64,000 nt of DNA from positions 1 to 64,000 of the forward strand of contig JAQWIL010000009.1 of NCBI GenBank assembly GCA_029248885.1, read 5' to 3'. The notes beneath the pieces were generated by a model. It did not search any database, was not told the origin of the DNA, and saw nothing but the letters and a program-made list of their open reading frames with translations. This DNA comes from Flavobacteriaceae bacterium (GTDB lineage Bacteria; Bacteroidota; Bacteroidia; Flavobacteriales; Flavobacteriaceae). Shown here piece after piece: positions 20,831 through 29,090 of this stretch (positions within the stretch are counted from its first letter, which is position 1; the number at the start of each line of letters is the position of its first letter). The translations under genes were made by a program, and so were the position numbers.

Positions 20831-21707
20831 ATCCCCATATCTTGGTACTGGCGTTGCAGTTATAACCCCATTTACTGCTGATTTAAAAGTCGACTTTAAA
20901 TCTTTGCGCTACCTCATCCATTATTTAATTGATAATGATATTCGCTATTTGGTTGCTATGGGGACAACAGCAGAGTCCCCAACGATTTCTGTTGAAGAGA
21001 AAAAACAGATTTTTGACTGTTTTGTGGAAACGGTTGACGGTCAAGTGCCCTTAATTATGGGAATTGGTGGTAATGACACCATGGCACTCCAACGAGCACT
21101 ACAACAGGTTGATACAACTGGTTTTTCAGCCATTCTTTCGGTTTCTCCATATTACAATCGTCCAACCCAGGAAGGAATCTATCAACACTATAAAGCACTT
21201 GATGCGGTAACGCCTTTACCACTTATCTTGTATAATGTTCCAGGAAGGACATCTTCAAACATCAGTGCTGAGACCACTTTGCGAATCGCGCATGATTGTC
21301 CAAATGTAATTGGAATCAAAGATGCCAGTGGAGATTTAGATCAGGGAAAAGCCATTCTTGATGGTCGTCCAGACGATTTTATTTTACTATCTGGTGACGA
21401 TGAAACCGCAATTCCCCTGATTCAATCGGGTGCTGAAGGTGTGATTTCTGTCTTTGCCGGTGGGTTTCCACGCTTTTTCAGCAATGGCGTTATTGCTGCG
21501 CTTGAGGGAAATGATAATAAAGCCAATGAAATCGCAACACTTGCTCAACCCATTATTGACCTACTATTCGTCGAGGGTAATCCAGGCGGAATAAAAGCGG
21601 TGCTTCATCAACGTGGACTTATTGAAAACCAGTTACGACTTCCTTTAGTTCCTGTTTCTGATTCTGTTACATCAAAGTTGAGAACCTATGTTGATCAATA
21701 CGATTAA
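20823..21707 (+). CDS. dapA: 4-hydroxy-tetrahydrodipicolinate synthase
   Basis: A 294-residue TIM-barrel aldolase. The Schiff-base lysine is Lys166 (GIKDASG), Tyr137 is in LYNVPGRT, and the pyruvate-binding GTTAES occurs at about 47-52. It condenses pyruvate and aspartate semialdehyde, the first committed step toward diaminopimelate and lysine. The real start is ATG 20823 (MIKSPYLGTG), overlapping the end of the DUF6913 gene. dapF lies 10 kb to the left. Confidence 0.96.
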   Translation: MIKSPYLGTGVAVITPFTADLKVDFKSLRYLIHYLIDNDIRYLVAMGTTAESPTISVEEKKQIFDCFVETVDGQVPLIMGIGGNDTMALQRALQQVDTTGFSAILSVSPYYNRPTQEGIYQHYKALDAVTPLPLILYNVPGRTSSNISAETTLRIAHDCPNVIGIKDASGDLDQGKAILDGRPDDFILLSGDDETAIPLIQSGAEGVISVFAGGFPRFFSNGVIAALEGNDNKANEIATLAQPIIDLLFVEGNPGGIKAVLHQRGLIENQLRLPLVPVSDSVTSKLRTYVDQYD

Positions 21708-21711
21708 TAAG

Positions 21712-21741
21712 TTGGGGATGTTGTTCAAATGTATAACTTTA
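21712..21741 (+). promoter_or_regulatory. Promoter of bamD, abutting its ATG
   Basis: GTTG (21712-21715) and TAACTTTA (21734-21741, seven of eight to TAnnTTTG) are 18 bases apart, close to ideal. Only CACC separates the element from the ATG at 21746, which predicts a leaderless or nearly leaderless bamD mRNA. Confidence 0.5.
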
Positions 21742-21745
21742 CACC

Positions 21746-22555
21746 ATGCAAAGTAAAATAACAATCCAATCTCTTATCGGGCTTGTAATTCTTTTGATGA
21801 CTTCTTGCGGGCCATATCAAAAGGCGTTGAAAAGTGAAGACACCAAGCTTAAATATGATTTGGCTGAAGTATATTATGATGAAGGTGATTATCGAAGAGC
21901 CAAAGGACTCTTTGAACAACTAAAGCCAATATACAGGGGCAAACCCCAATCGGAACGAATCACTTACTTCTATGCCAATTGTTTACTCAATACACGCTCA
22001 TACATTACAGCAGCTTACGAGTTTGAATCATTTACCAAAGCATTCCCTCGAAGTGATAAATTAGAGGAGGCCTATTATTTGATCGCCTATGCTTATGCAG
22101 AAATTTCTCCAATTTATAGTTTGGATCAAAAGGATACAGAGGAAGCTTTGAACAAATTGCAAGAATATATCAATCGTTACCCTGATAGTGAGCGCATGGT
22201 GGAAGTCAACAGTATTGTAGAAGAATTGTTGCGCAAACTCGAGCGGAAATCTTTTGAAAACGCCAAGCAATTTTTCACGATTCGGGATTATAAGGCAGCA
22301 ATCAAGGCGATAGATAACTTTATCGGCGATTTCCCGGGTACTCCTTTTCGTGAAGAAGCAATGTTTATCCAGTTTCGAGCAGCTTCAATTTTGGCAATCA
22401 ATAGTATATTTTCAAAAAAAGAAGAACGTTTAGAAAACGCTGCATCCTATTTTGATGATTTTGTTCGGGCTTACCCTGAATCCGAATTTTTAGATCGGAG
22501 TATTTCAATAATGAATAATATCGAGAAAGAAATCACTACATTTGCAGCCAATTAA
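21746..22555 (+). CDS. bamD: Outer membrane assembly lipoprotein BamD
   Basis: A 269-residue lipoprotein. The signal peptide ends at a lipobox (LMTSC, Cys21), followed by TPR-like helical repeats (AEVYYDEGDYRRAKGLFEQL; FESFTKAFPRSDKLEEAYYLIAYAY; AIKAIDNFIGDFPGTPF). BamD is the essential lipoprotein of the beta-barrel assembly machine at the inner face of the outer membrane. The family position directly before the omega-like subunit and coaBC is usual in flavobacteria. Start chosen at ATG 21746, four bases after a promoter. Confidence 0.93.
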   Translation: MQSKITIQSLIGLVILLMTSCGPYQKALKSEDTKLKYDLAEVYYDEGDYRRAKGLFEQLKPIYRGKPQSERITYFYANCLLNTRSYITAAYEFESFTKAFPRSDKLEEAYYLIAYAYAEISPIYSLDQKDTEEALNKLQEYINRYPDSERMVEVNSIVEELLRKLERKSFENAKQFFTIRDYKAAIKAIDNFIGDFPGTPFREEAMFIQFRAASILAINSIFSKKEERLENAASYFDDFVRAYPESEFLDRSISIMNNIEKEITTFAAN

Positions 22556-22564
22556 AATTACGGT

Positions 22565-22891
22565 ATGTCGATAAAGAATTCTAATGCACCTGATACTACG
22601 ATTACTTACAATCGTAACAAGCTAGATGAACCAACTGGAAACATCTACAAGACCGTTTCTATACTTGCCAAACGTTCGATCCAGATCAATGAGGAGCTGC
22701 GTACAGAGCTATTTGAAAAGTTAGAAGAGTTTGCTACCCCAATTGAAACACTTGAGGAAATTTTTGAAAACAAGGAACAAATTGAAGTTTCTAAGTTTTA
22801 CGAAAAGTTACCCAAGCCACACGCTGTAGCAGTTGAACAGTGGTTAGCAGAAAAAGTATACTATCGTCATACTGACGAAACAAGCAAATAA
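22565..22891 (+). CDS. rpoZ: DNA-directed RNA polymerase omega-like subunit (Bacteroidota type)
   Basis: A 108-residue protein. GNIYKTVSILAKRSIQINEELRTELFEKLEEF matches the omega helix in which conserved Ala-Lys-Arg/A residues contact beta-prime. Omega helps assemble RNA polymerase. The protein has a longer C-terminal helical tail than E. coli omega (KPHAVAVEQWLAEKVYYR), as in other Bacteroidota. It lies nine bases after bamD and directly abuts coaBC. Confidence 0.85.
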   Translation: MSIKNSNAPDTTITYNRNKLDEPTGNIYKTVSILAKRSIQINEELRTELFEKLEEFATPIETLEEIFENKEQIEVSKFYEKLPKPHAVAVEQWLAEKVYYRHTDETSK

Positions 22892-24100
22892 ATGTTTCCT
22901 GCCCTACATGCCAAAAAGGTCATTCTTGGCATTTCTGGAAGCATTGCGGCCTACAAAACCCCTTTACTCGTTCGTGCTCTTGTAAAAGCTGGTGCTGAAG
23001 TACAGGTTGTGATGACACCTTCATCAAAGTCATTTGTCGCTCCATTGTCTTTATCTACAGTGTCGAATAAAGCAGTTTATTCAGAGTTTGTCGAAAGTGA
23101 AGATGAGTTGTGGAACAACCATGTAGATTTGGGCCTTTGGGCTGACCTGATGCTTATTGCACCTGCCTCTGCAAATACCTTATCGAAAATGGCGCAAGCA
23201 ACATGCGATAATTTATTACTGGCGGTCTATCTCTCTGCCAAATGCCCCGTCTATTTCGCTCCAGCAATGGACTTGGATATGCATGAGCACCCTGCGACAC
23301 AAGACGCCATCCAACGATTAATCTCTCGAAACAACATCCATATTCCAGCGCAAGAAGGAGAGTTGGCCAGTGGCCTTCAGGGTGTTGGACGGATGCAAGA
23401 ACCCGATCAAATTGTTGATTTTTTAGAACAAGATCTATCCTCTAAAATGCCACTTCTTGGGACCAAGATGATGGTTACTGCCGGTCCGACATACGAACCG
23501 TTGGATCCAGTCCGTTATATTGGTAATTACTCCTCAGGAAAAATGGGTTATGCAATTGCAAATGAAGCTGCTTCACAAGGCGCTGAGGTGATTCTTATCT
23601 CTGGACCCGCCGATGACCTTGCTATTCATCCTGGGGTTACGCTCGTACAAACCAAAACGGCCGATGATATGCACACCGCATGTTTGCGCCATTTTGAGGA
23701 TTGTAATATTCTCGTCATGGCTGCTGCAGTCGCTGATTATAAACCCAAGCACGTCGAAGTAAGTAAAATCAAAAAAGAAGAGGAAATTACCTCGGTTGAA
23801 CTCGTAAAAACCGTTGATATTCTTGAGAGTTTAGGTAAAAAGAAAACAAGTCAAGTTCTTGTAGGATTTGCACTTGAGACCGACAATGAATTATCGAATG
23901 CCAAAGAAAAAATAAAGAAGAAAAATCTCGATGCGATTATTCTTAACTCTCTGGCAGACAAGGGTGCTGGTTTTCAACACGCGACAAATAAAATCACATT
24001 TATTCCTGCTTTAGGAGAGCACACAGCTTTTACTTTAAAAGATAAATCTGAAGTAGCTGTAGATGTTTTAACCCAAATTAAAACGATGATTGATGCATAA
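22892..24100 (+). CDS. coaBC: Bifunctional phosphopantothenoylcysteine decarboxylase / phosphopantothenate-cysteine ligase
   Basis: A 402-residue coenzyme A enzyme. The N-terminal flavin-binding decarboxylase has GISGSIAAYK, the catalytic His in NNHVDLG, and PASANTLSKMA; the C-terminal ligase begins near MMVTAGPTYEPLDPVRYIGNYSSGKMG (about 191) and contains AAAVADYKP. It makes 4'-phosphopantetheine in two steps. The start abuts the omega gene stop. Together with coaE (28.5 kb) and panB (51.9 kb) it covers much of the CoA pathway in the window. Confidence 0.96.
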   Translation: MFPALHAKKVILGISGSIAAYKTPLLVRALVKAGAEVQVVMTPSSKSFVAPLSLSTVSNKAVYSEFVESEDELWNNHVDLGLWADLMLIAPASANTLSKMAQATCDNLLLAVYLSAKCPVYFAPAMDLDMHEHPATQDAIQRLISRNNIHIPAQEGELASGLQGVGRMQEPDQIVDFLEQDLSSKMPLLGTKMMVTAGPTYEPLDPVRYIGNYSSGKMGYAIANEAASQGAEVILISGPADDLAIHPGVTLVQTKTADDMHTACLRHFEDCNILVMAAAVADYKPKHVEVSKIKKEEEITSVELVKTVDILESLGKKKTSQVLVGFALETDNELSNAKEKIKKKNLDAIILNSLADKGAGFQHATNKITFIPALGEHTAFTLKDKSEVAVDVLTQIKTMIDA

Positions 24101-24971
24101 AATCCTGCTTTTCATTCTTTTTTCTTGCTTTTCTTTTGCCCAAGTATTGGATTGTAAAGTCAGTATTAATGCCGATTTGGTCGATCAAACCAACAGCCAA
24201 ATTTTTGAAACCCTCGAGCGGGAGCTCAATGAGTTTGTCAACGCGACCTCATGGGTTGATATTCGATCAGAGGATTACAACAAAATCAACTGCACCATGT
24301 TGATTACAATTGAAAATTATGGAAACAATGAATTTCAGGCAAATTTGCAAATTCAGTCTTCTCGACCAGTATTCGGATCTGCCTATGTCACGCCACTTCT
24401 GAATCGAAAAGACGATGATTTTAATTTTTCTTATCAGGAATTTGAATCCTTAAATTTCAACCCAAATAACACGAACACCTCTTTAGTTTCTCTTATAAGT
24501 TATTACGTATTTGTGGTTTTGGGGGTCGATGCAGACTCCTTTTCTTTGTTTGGCGGAGATCCATATTATGAACAAGCTCGAAAAATTGTTGATCTGTCTC
24601 AGGCCAATCGATTTTCTGGATGGAAACAATCTGAAAAGAAGACCAATCGGTACTGGCTTATTGACCAGTTGAGTACAAATCCTTTTTCCCTTTTTCGGAA
24701 AGTAATCTATGACTACCACCTCAACGGATTAGACGTGATGGTCAACCAACCTGAAGTGGGTAAGCAAACCATTTCAAAAAGTATCTCAGACTTGAAAAGC
24801 TTATCCAAAAGTCGCCCAAATAGTTTGGTTGTGCAACTATTTTTCGATACAAAATCAGATGAGGTTGTGCAGATTTTTTCTGGAGGACCTTCATTTGACA
24901 CCTCTCAGCTTCGGGAAGACTTAAATCGAGTAGCTCCCTTCTTTTCTGCCAAGTGGGCTGAAATTAGATAG
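24093..24971 (+). CDS. DUF4835 family secreted protein
   Basis: A 292-residue protein with a clear signal peptide (MHKILLFILFSCFSFAQ). The rest is a DUF4835 domain, a Bacteroidota family almost always next to coaBC and recN; function unknown, presumably periplasmic. Motifs I recognise include CTMLITIENY, VFGSAYVTPLLN, and SYYVFVVLGVDADSFSLFGG-like features. Start taken at ATG 24093, overlapping the coaBC stop by 8 bp; the longer frame begins with TTG. Confidence 0.85.
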   Translation: MHKILLFILFSCFSFAQVLDCKVSINADLVDQTNSQIFETLERELNEFVNATSWVDIRSEDYNKINCTMLITIENYGNNEFQANLQIQSSRPVFGSAYVTPLLNRKDDDFNFSYQEFESLNFNPNNTNTSLVSLISYYVFVVLGVDADSFSLFGGDPYYEQARKIVDLSQANRFSGWKQSEKKTNRYWLIDQLSTNPFSLFRKVIYDYHLNGLDVMVNQPEVGKQTISKSISDLKSLSKSRPNSLVVQLFFDTKSDEVVQIFSGGPSFDTSQLREDLNRVAPFFSAKWAEIR

Positions 24972-24991
24972 CTGAATATCACTGAAAAAGT

Positions 24992-24999
24992 TATCTTTG
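24992..24999 (+). promoter_or_regulatory. TAnnTTTG element before recN
   Basis: TATCTTTG is a perfect match and lies 22 bases before the recN start codon. A second, imperfect copy (TAATCTTTG, 25008-25016) sits five bases before the start; which one is used cannot be decided. Confidence 0.45.
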
Positions 25000-25021
25000 A
25001 GTTTCATTAATCTTTGATCAG

Positions 25022-26674
25022 TTGTTACAGTCTATTTCTATCGTAAACTTTGCGCTTATTGATGACATTCAATCTGATTTTGGCCGTCGCCTCAATGTGG
25101 TTACGGGGGAGACAGGTTCGGGAAAATCCATCGTCATGGATGCTTTGTCACTTGTGCTGGGTGCTAGAGCAGACTTATCAGCTGTTCGAGATGCCTCTCA
25201 AAAATGTATTGTTGAAGCAGTTTTTGATCTTTCCAAATCCGCTCTCAAATCTGTGTTTGATGATTTGGAAGTTGATTTCGAAATGGAAACCATTCTCAGA
25301 AGAGAGATATTGCCTTCAGGAAAATCACGATCGTTTATCAACGATACGCCAGTCCAGCTTGAAAAGCTTCGATTTTTGGGCTCTCAGTTGGTTGATTTGC
25401 ACTCGCAACACCAAACTTCACAATTGGCAGATTCTCGATTCCACTTCGACCTCCTTGATGCCTTTTCGGGTGCTTTAGAATTGAGAGCTGACTACCAACA
25501 AACTTTGGAAGTGGTTAAGCAAGAAGAAAAACGCTATCAAGGACTTTTGGAAGCCCAACGAAGTGCTAAAGAATCATATGATTATAATTCCTTTTTGTTG
25601 GCAGAGTTAAAGGAGTTACAACTTCATATCGACATCCAGAGACAGCTTGAGAAAGAGCGCAACTTATTGCAACATGCCGATGATATCAAGCAAACGATTC
25701 AACATATATTGCAGGTTTCGTCCATAGAAAACAGTGGTCTGACCGACCAATTGAGTCAATGTAGAGTGGACCTGCAAAAACTGGAATCCTACAGTGATCA
25801 GTATAAAGTGTTTTCAGAGCGGGTACAAAACTTATGGTATGAATGGACAGACATTCAAGCAAACTTGTCATCGATAGATGAGGAATTGGCTGTTGACCCT
25901 TTGCGCTTAGAGGTCGTCAATCAAACGTTGAGCAAGATATATTCTCTCCAACAAAAGCATCAAGTTCAGGACATTGAGGGGTTGATGAACAAAGAAGAGG
26001 AGTTAGAAACACTATGCCAAGTGGTTTTGGAAGGGGATGAAGAAATCCAGGTGCAAAAACAACAACTTGATAAAGCGGAAAAAACGGCTTGGAAACTCGC
26101 AACAGATTTGGCTAAACGCAGAAGAGATCATGCACAAAAACTTGCCAATGAGCTCAGTGCTCGACTCGTCAAACTTGGTATGGAGCATGCGCGTTTTGAT
26201 TTTCAATTGGACGCTGAGCTATCTCTAGGACCAATTGGAGCAGATACTTTAACACTTTTATTTTCTGCCAATAAAGGAATTGATTTTTCAACGCTACGTA
26301 AAATCGCCTCTGGTGGCGAACGCTCACGAATTATGCTTGTGATCAAATCGATACTTGCGAAAAACGATCATTGCCCAACGATGATTTTAGATGAGATAGA
26401 TGCAGGTGTTTCTGGTGAGATGGCCAAAGCCATGGGAAGTTTTATGAAAGATATTAGTGAGCATACACAGTTGATCGCCATTACCCATTTGCCACAAATT
26501 GCAGCGATGGGCAATTTGCATATCAAAGTATATAAATCTTCGGATGATCATACAACTCGAACATATGTCAAACGATTGGAGGGTGAAGATCGAGTTGTGG
26601 AAATTGCACAAATGATCGACGGGAATCAAATTACTCAAACTGCACGCACCTACGCAGAGAAATTATTGAATTAG
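25022..26674 (+). CDS. recN: DNA repair protein RecN
   Basis: A 550-residue SMC-like ATPase of normal length. Walker A is GETGSGKSIVMDAL (about residue 30); a long coiled-coil region (about 155-360) follows; then the ABC signature SGGERSR (about 430) and Walker B MILDEIDAGVSGEMA (about 456-470). RecN tethers broken DNA ends during double-strand break repair. The start is a TTG (25022): LQSISIVNFALIDDI matches the family N-terminus and no ATG is nearby. Confidence 0.95.
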   Translation: MLQSISIVNFALIDDIQSDFGRRLNVVTGETGSGKSIVMDALSLVLGARADLSAVRDASQKCIVEAVFDLSKSALKSVFDDLEVDFEMETILRREILPSGKSRSFINDTPVQLEKLRFLGSQLVDLHSQHQTSQLADSRFHFDLLDAFSGALELRADYQQTLEVVKQEEKRYQGLLEAQRSAKESYDYNSFLLAELKELQLHIDIQRQLEKERNLLQHADDIKQTIQHILQVSSIENSGLTDQLSQCRVDLQKLESYSDQYKVFSERVQNLWYEWTDIQANLSSIDEELAVDPLRLEVVNQTLSKIYSLQQKHQVQDIEGLMNKEEELETLCQVVLEGDEEIQVQKQQLDKAEKTAWKLATDLAKRRRDHAQKLANELSARLVKLGMEHARFDFQLDAELSLGPIGADTLTLLFSANKGIDFSTLRKIASGGERSRIMLVIKSILAKNDHCPTMILDEIDAGVSGEMAKAMGSFMKDISEHTQLIAITHLPQIAAMGNLHIKVYKSSDDHTTRTYVKRLEGEDRVVEIAQMIDGNQITQTARTYAEKLLN

Positions 26675-26677
26675 TAC

Positions 26678-26686
26678 TATATTTAG
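26678..26686 (+). promoter_or_regulatory. Possible -7 element for fabI
   Basis: TATATTTAG is TAnnTTTA-like (seven of eight) and lies 14 bases before the ATG at 26701, in a 26-bp gap after recN. Confidence 0.3.
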
Positions 26687-26700
26687 CAAAATTTTTTTTT

Positions 26701-27513
26701 ATGTCTTACGACTTGCTTACAGGAAAAAAAGGAATCATTTTTGGCGCCTTAGATGAAAACTCTATTGCTTGGAAAACTGCTGTTCGCGTACATGAAGAAG
26801 GGGGTCAGTTTATATTGACAAACGCACCAGTTGCCATGCGTATGGGAGCAATTAATGACCTTGCACAGCAAACCAACTCACAGGTCATTCCAGCAGATGC
26901 GACGAGTATCGAAGATTTGGAAAATCTTATTGATCAGTCGATTGAAATTTTAGGCGGAAAGCTCGATTTTGTTTTACACTCGATTGGCATGTCAGTCAAT
27001 GTGCGCAAGGGTAGGTCCTATACCGATCAAAATCACAGCTGGACAGCTAAAGGATGGGATGTTTCTGCTGGTTCGTTTCACAAACTGATGCAAGTGCTAT
27101 ACAAAAAAGACGCCATGAACGAATGGGGTAGTATAGTTGCCTTGAGCTATATGGCTGCGCAACGTGTTTTCCCAGATTATAACGACATGGCCGATAATAA
27201 GGCTTATCTTGAATCAATTGCCCGTAGTTTTGGGTATTTCTTTGGAAGAGATAAAAAAGTAAGAGTGAATACCATTTCACAGTCACCAACACCAACCACA
27301 GCTGGGAAGGGAGTCAAGGGCTTTGACGGCTTTATCTCGTATGCAGAAAAAATGTCACCATTAGGCAACGCAACCGCTCTTGACTGTGCAAATTATACGA
27401 TTACCTTATTTTCAGATTTAACCAAAAGAGTGACTTTGCAAAACCTCTATAATGATGGCGGTTTTTCAAATATGGGAGTTAGCGATGCCGTAATGGATAT
27501 GGTCGATAACTAA
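26701..27513 (+). CDS. fabI: Enoyl-[acyl-carrier-protein] reductase (NADH)
   Basis: A 270-residue divergent short-chain dehydrogenase. The FabI catalytic Tyr-x6-Lys is YNDMADNK in VFPDYNDMADNKAYLES, the nucleotide-binding start is GIIFGALDENSIAWKTA, and the C-terminus contains NGGFSNMGVS-like YNDGGFSNMG. It reduces the double bond in each round of fatty-acid elongation and is the triclosan target. It lies between recN and the YbbR gene. Confidence 0.95.
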   Translation: MSYDLLTGKKGIIFGALDENSIAWKTAVRVHEEGGQFILTNAPVAMRMGAINDLAQQTNSQVIPADATSIEDLENLIDQSIEILGGKLDFVLHSIGMSVNVRKGRSYTDQNHSWTAKGWDVSAGSFHKLMQVLYKKDAMNEWGSIVALSYMAAQRVFPDYNDMADNKAYLESIARSFGYFFGRDKKVRVNTISQSPTPTTAGKGVKGFDGFISYAEKMSPLGNATALDCANYTITLFSDLTKRVTLQNLYNDGGFSNMGVSDAVMDMVDN

Positions 27514-27534
27514 GATTAATTTAATCAATTAGCT

Positions 27535-28485
27535 ATGTCTTTATTGAGCGGTCTTTTCAAGCGGATTGGGTCGCTAAAGCAGTTGCGATTGATTGTTATT
27601 TTTTTTCTGATTTCCTTATTTGTATGGCTCTCCTCCAAGATGTCAGAAGTCCATACGGCCAAAGTCGATATTTATTTTGATTACTCCGATGAAACTTTTG
27701 AAACCTACCGAGTTGTTGAGCCAGCTCAAGCGGTTGAATTTATTATTACCGGAACTGGTTTCCGTTTACTTTTCGCAAGACTATTTACGCCAATAGTCTA
27801 TTTATCGATGACAGATATTCAGATGGATGACAACGGATTTTACTTTTCCAAGCTCGTTTTGATATCGGCAGTTGAATCACACTTTCGAAATGTTTTACGT
27901 GTCAATCAACTTATGCTTGACCGACTTGATGCGCCATTTTTTACAGCTTCCATTAAGAAAATCCCAGTTCGGCTTCAGCAGGATTTTGTGCTTGCAGATG
28001 GATATGCTTGGTCTAGTGAATTGAATTTTATTCCTGATTCTTTATATGTTTCTGGTTCTCCTGAAAAGGTGGACTCTTTAGAATATGCATTTGTAGTTAC
28101 GCCAATCAATAAGGAGTTTACAACTTCCTTGGATGAGAAACTCAGTTTGACTCCAGATTTACAATCAAACTACAAATGGAGCGAAACCCTGGTATATGCT
28201 ACTCAAAAAATTTCACGTTATACCCAAATCGAGCTTCGCCTTCCTATTGAGGTACTCGATCCTATTGAAAATATTGATGTGAGTGTAATTCCTGCTTTTG
28301 CTCAAGTTAGCTTACGTGTTCCAGTTCAGCAAGCACGCCAGATCGACCATTCACAATTTTTATTGGGTTGTCGGTTGCCCTCTGACACCATCTCTGAGTT
28401 TCTTAATGTGCGCTTTGAAAGAATACCTGACAATATTGTGGTCAATGAAATTACACCAAGTCAAGTACGTTATTTTATAAATTGA
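27535..28485 (+). CDS. YbbR-like domain protein
   Basis: A 316-residue protein with one N-terminal membrane helix (about residues 18-35, LIVIFFLISLFVWLSS), then YbbR-type beta repeats (about 60-310) outside the membrane. In Firmicutes the YbbR protein CdaR controls a diadenylate cyclase; no such cyclase gene is adjacent here, so that link is not claimed. The family is usual next to coaE in Flavobacteriaceae. The stop overlaps the start region of coaE by one base. Confidence 0.85.
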   Translation: MSLLSGLFKRIGSLKQLRLIVIFFLISLFVWLSSKMSEVHTAKVDIYFDYSDETFETYRVVEPAQAVEFIITGTGFRLLFARLFTPIVYLSMTDIQMDDNGFYFSKLVLISAVESHFRNVLRVNQLMLDRLDAPFFTASIKKIPVRLQQDFVLADGYAWSSELNFIPDSLYVSGSPEKVDSLEYAFVVTPINKEFTTSLDEKLSLTPDLQSNYKWSETLVYATQKISRYTQIELRLPIEVLDPIENIDVSVIPAFAQVSLRVPVQQARQIDHSQFLLGCRLPSDTISEFLNVRFERIPDNIVVNEITPSQVRYFIN

Positions 28486-29078
28486 TGGTACAGCTAGCAG
28501 TTACAGGTAATATGGGATGTGGTAAAACTACAATTTGTGAGATGTTGATTTCACAAGACATCCCTGTTTATTTTTCTGACAACCGTGCCAAAGAATTGAT
28601 GAGCCAAGACCAATCCTTGATTCAACTCATACAGAAACGTTTTGGCAAGGAGTCTTACCACAGTGGTTCCCTTAACCGAAAATGGCTTGCTGAACGAGTT
28701 TTTAAGAGCCTCAAAGCTTTGAACGATCTAAACAATTTGGTTCATCCTGTCGTTCATCTAGATTACATAGAATGGGTAAATCAACAAGCGCAAGATGTTG
28801 TTGCTTACGAGTCTGCAATTGTATTGGAGCATGGAAATAAAGATAAATTCGATGTTGTAATTCAAGTGAGTTGTCCAGAAAGGCTTCGTATTGAGCGTAT
28901 ACAACAACGAGATGGTTTGACGCTTGAAGAGATTCAATCAAGGACACGTTTTCAGTGGCCAGACGAAAAGAAACGCAAACATGCCGACTATGTCATTGAA
29001 AATATCAACCTCTCGGAAACTGAACAACAAGTCAAGACCGTTTTGTCATTGATCCGCAAACAGTTCCTGATAGATTAA
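28485..29078 (+). CDS. coaE: Dephospho-CoA kinase
   Basis: A 197-residue P-loop kinase that phosphorylates the 3'-OH of dephospho-CoA, the last step of CoA synthesis. The P-loop is TGNMGCGKTTICEML (about residue 7). The CoA-specific pieces YFSDNRAKELM and NLVHPVVHLDYIEWV follow, and the lid RIQQRDGLTLEEIQSR is present. Start at ATG 28485; an in-frame TTG three bases earlier is less likely. Confidence 0.94.
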   Translation: MVQLAVTGNMGCGKTTICEMLISQDIPVYFSDNRAKELMSQDQSLIQLIQKRFGKESYHSGSLNRKWLAERVFKSLKALNDLNNLVHPVVHLDYIEWVNQQAQDVVAYESAIVLEHGNKDKFDVVIQVSCPERLRIERIQQRDGLTLEEIQSRTRFQWPDEKKRKHADYVIENINLSETEQQVKTVLSLIRKQFLID

Positions 29079-29079
29079 T

Positions 29080-29087
29080 TACATTTG
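29080..29087 (+). promoter_or_regulatory. TAnnTTTG element abutting the histidine kinase ATG
   Basis: TACATTTG is a perfect -7 element; three bases (GGT) separate it from the ATG at 29091. Transcription would begin at or inside the start codon. I see no good -33 TTTG at 19 bases. Confidence 0.5.
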
Positions 29088-29090
29088 GGT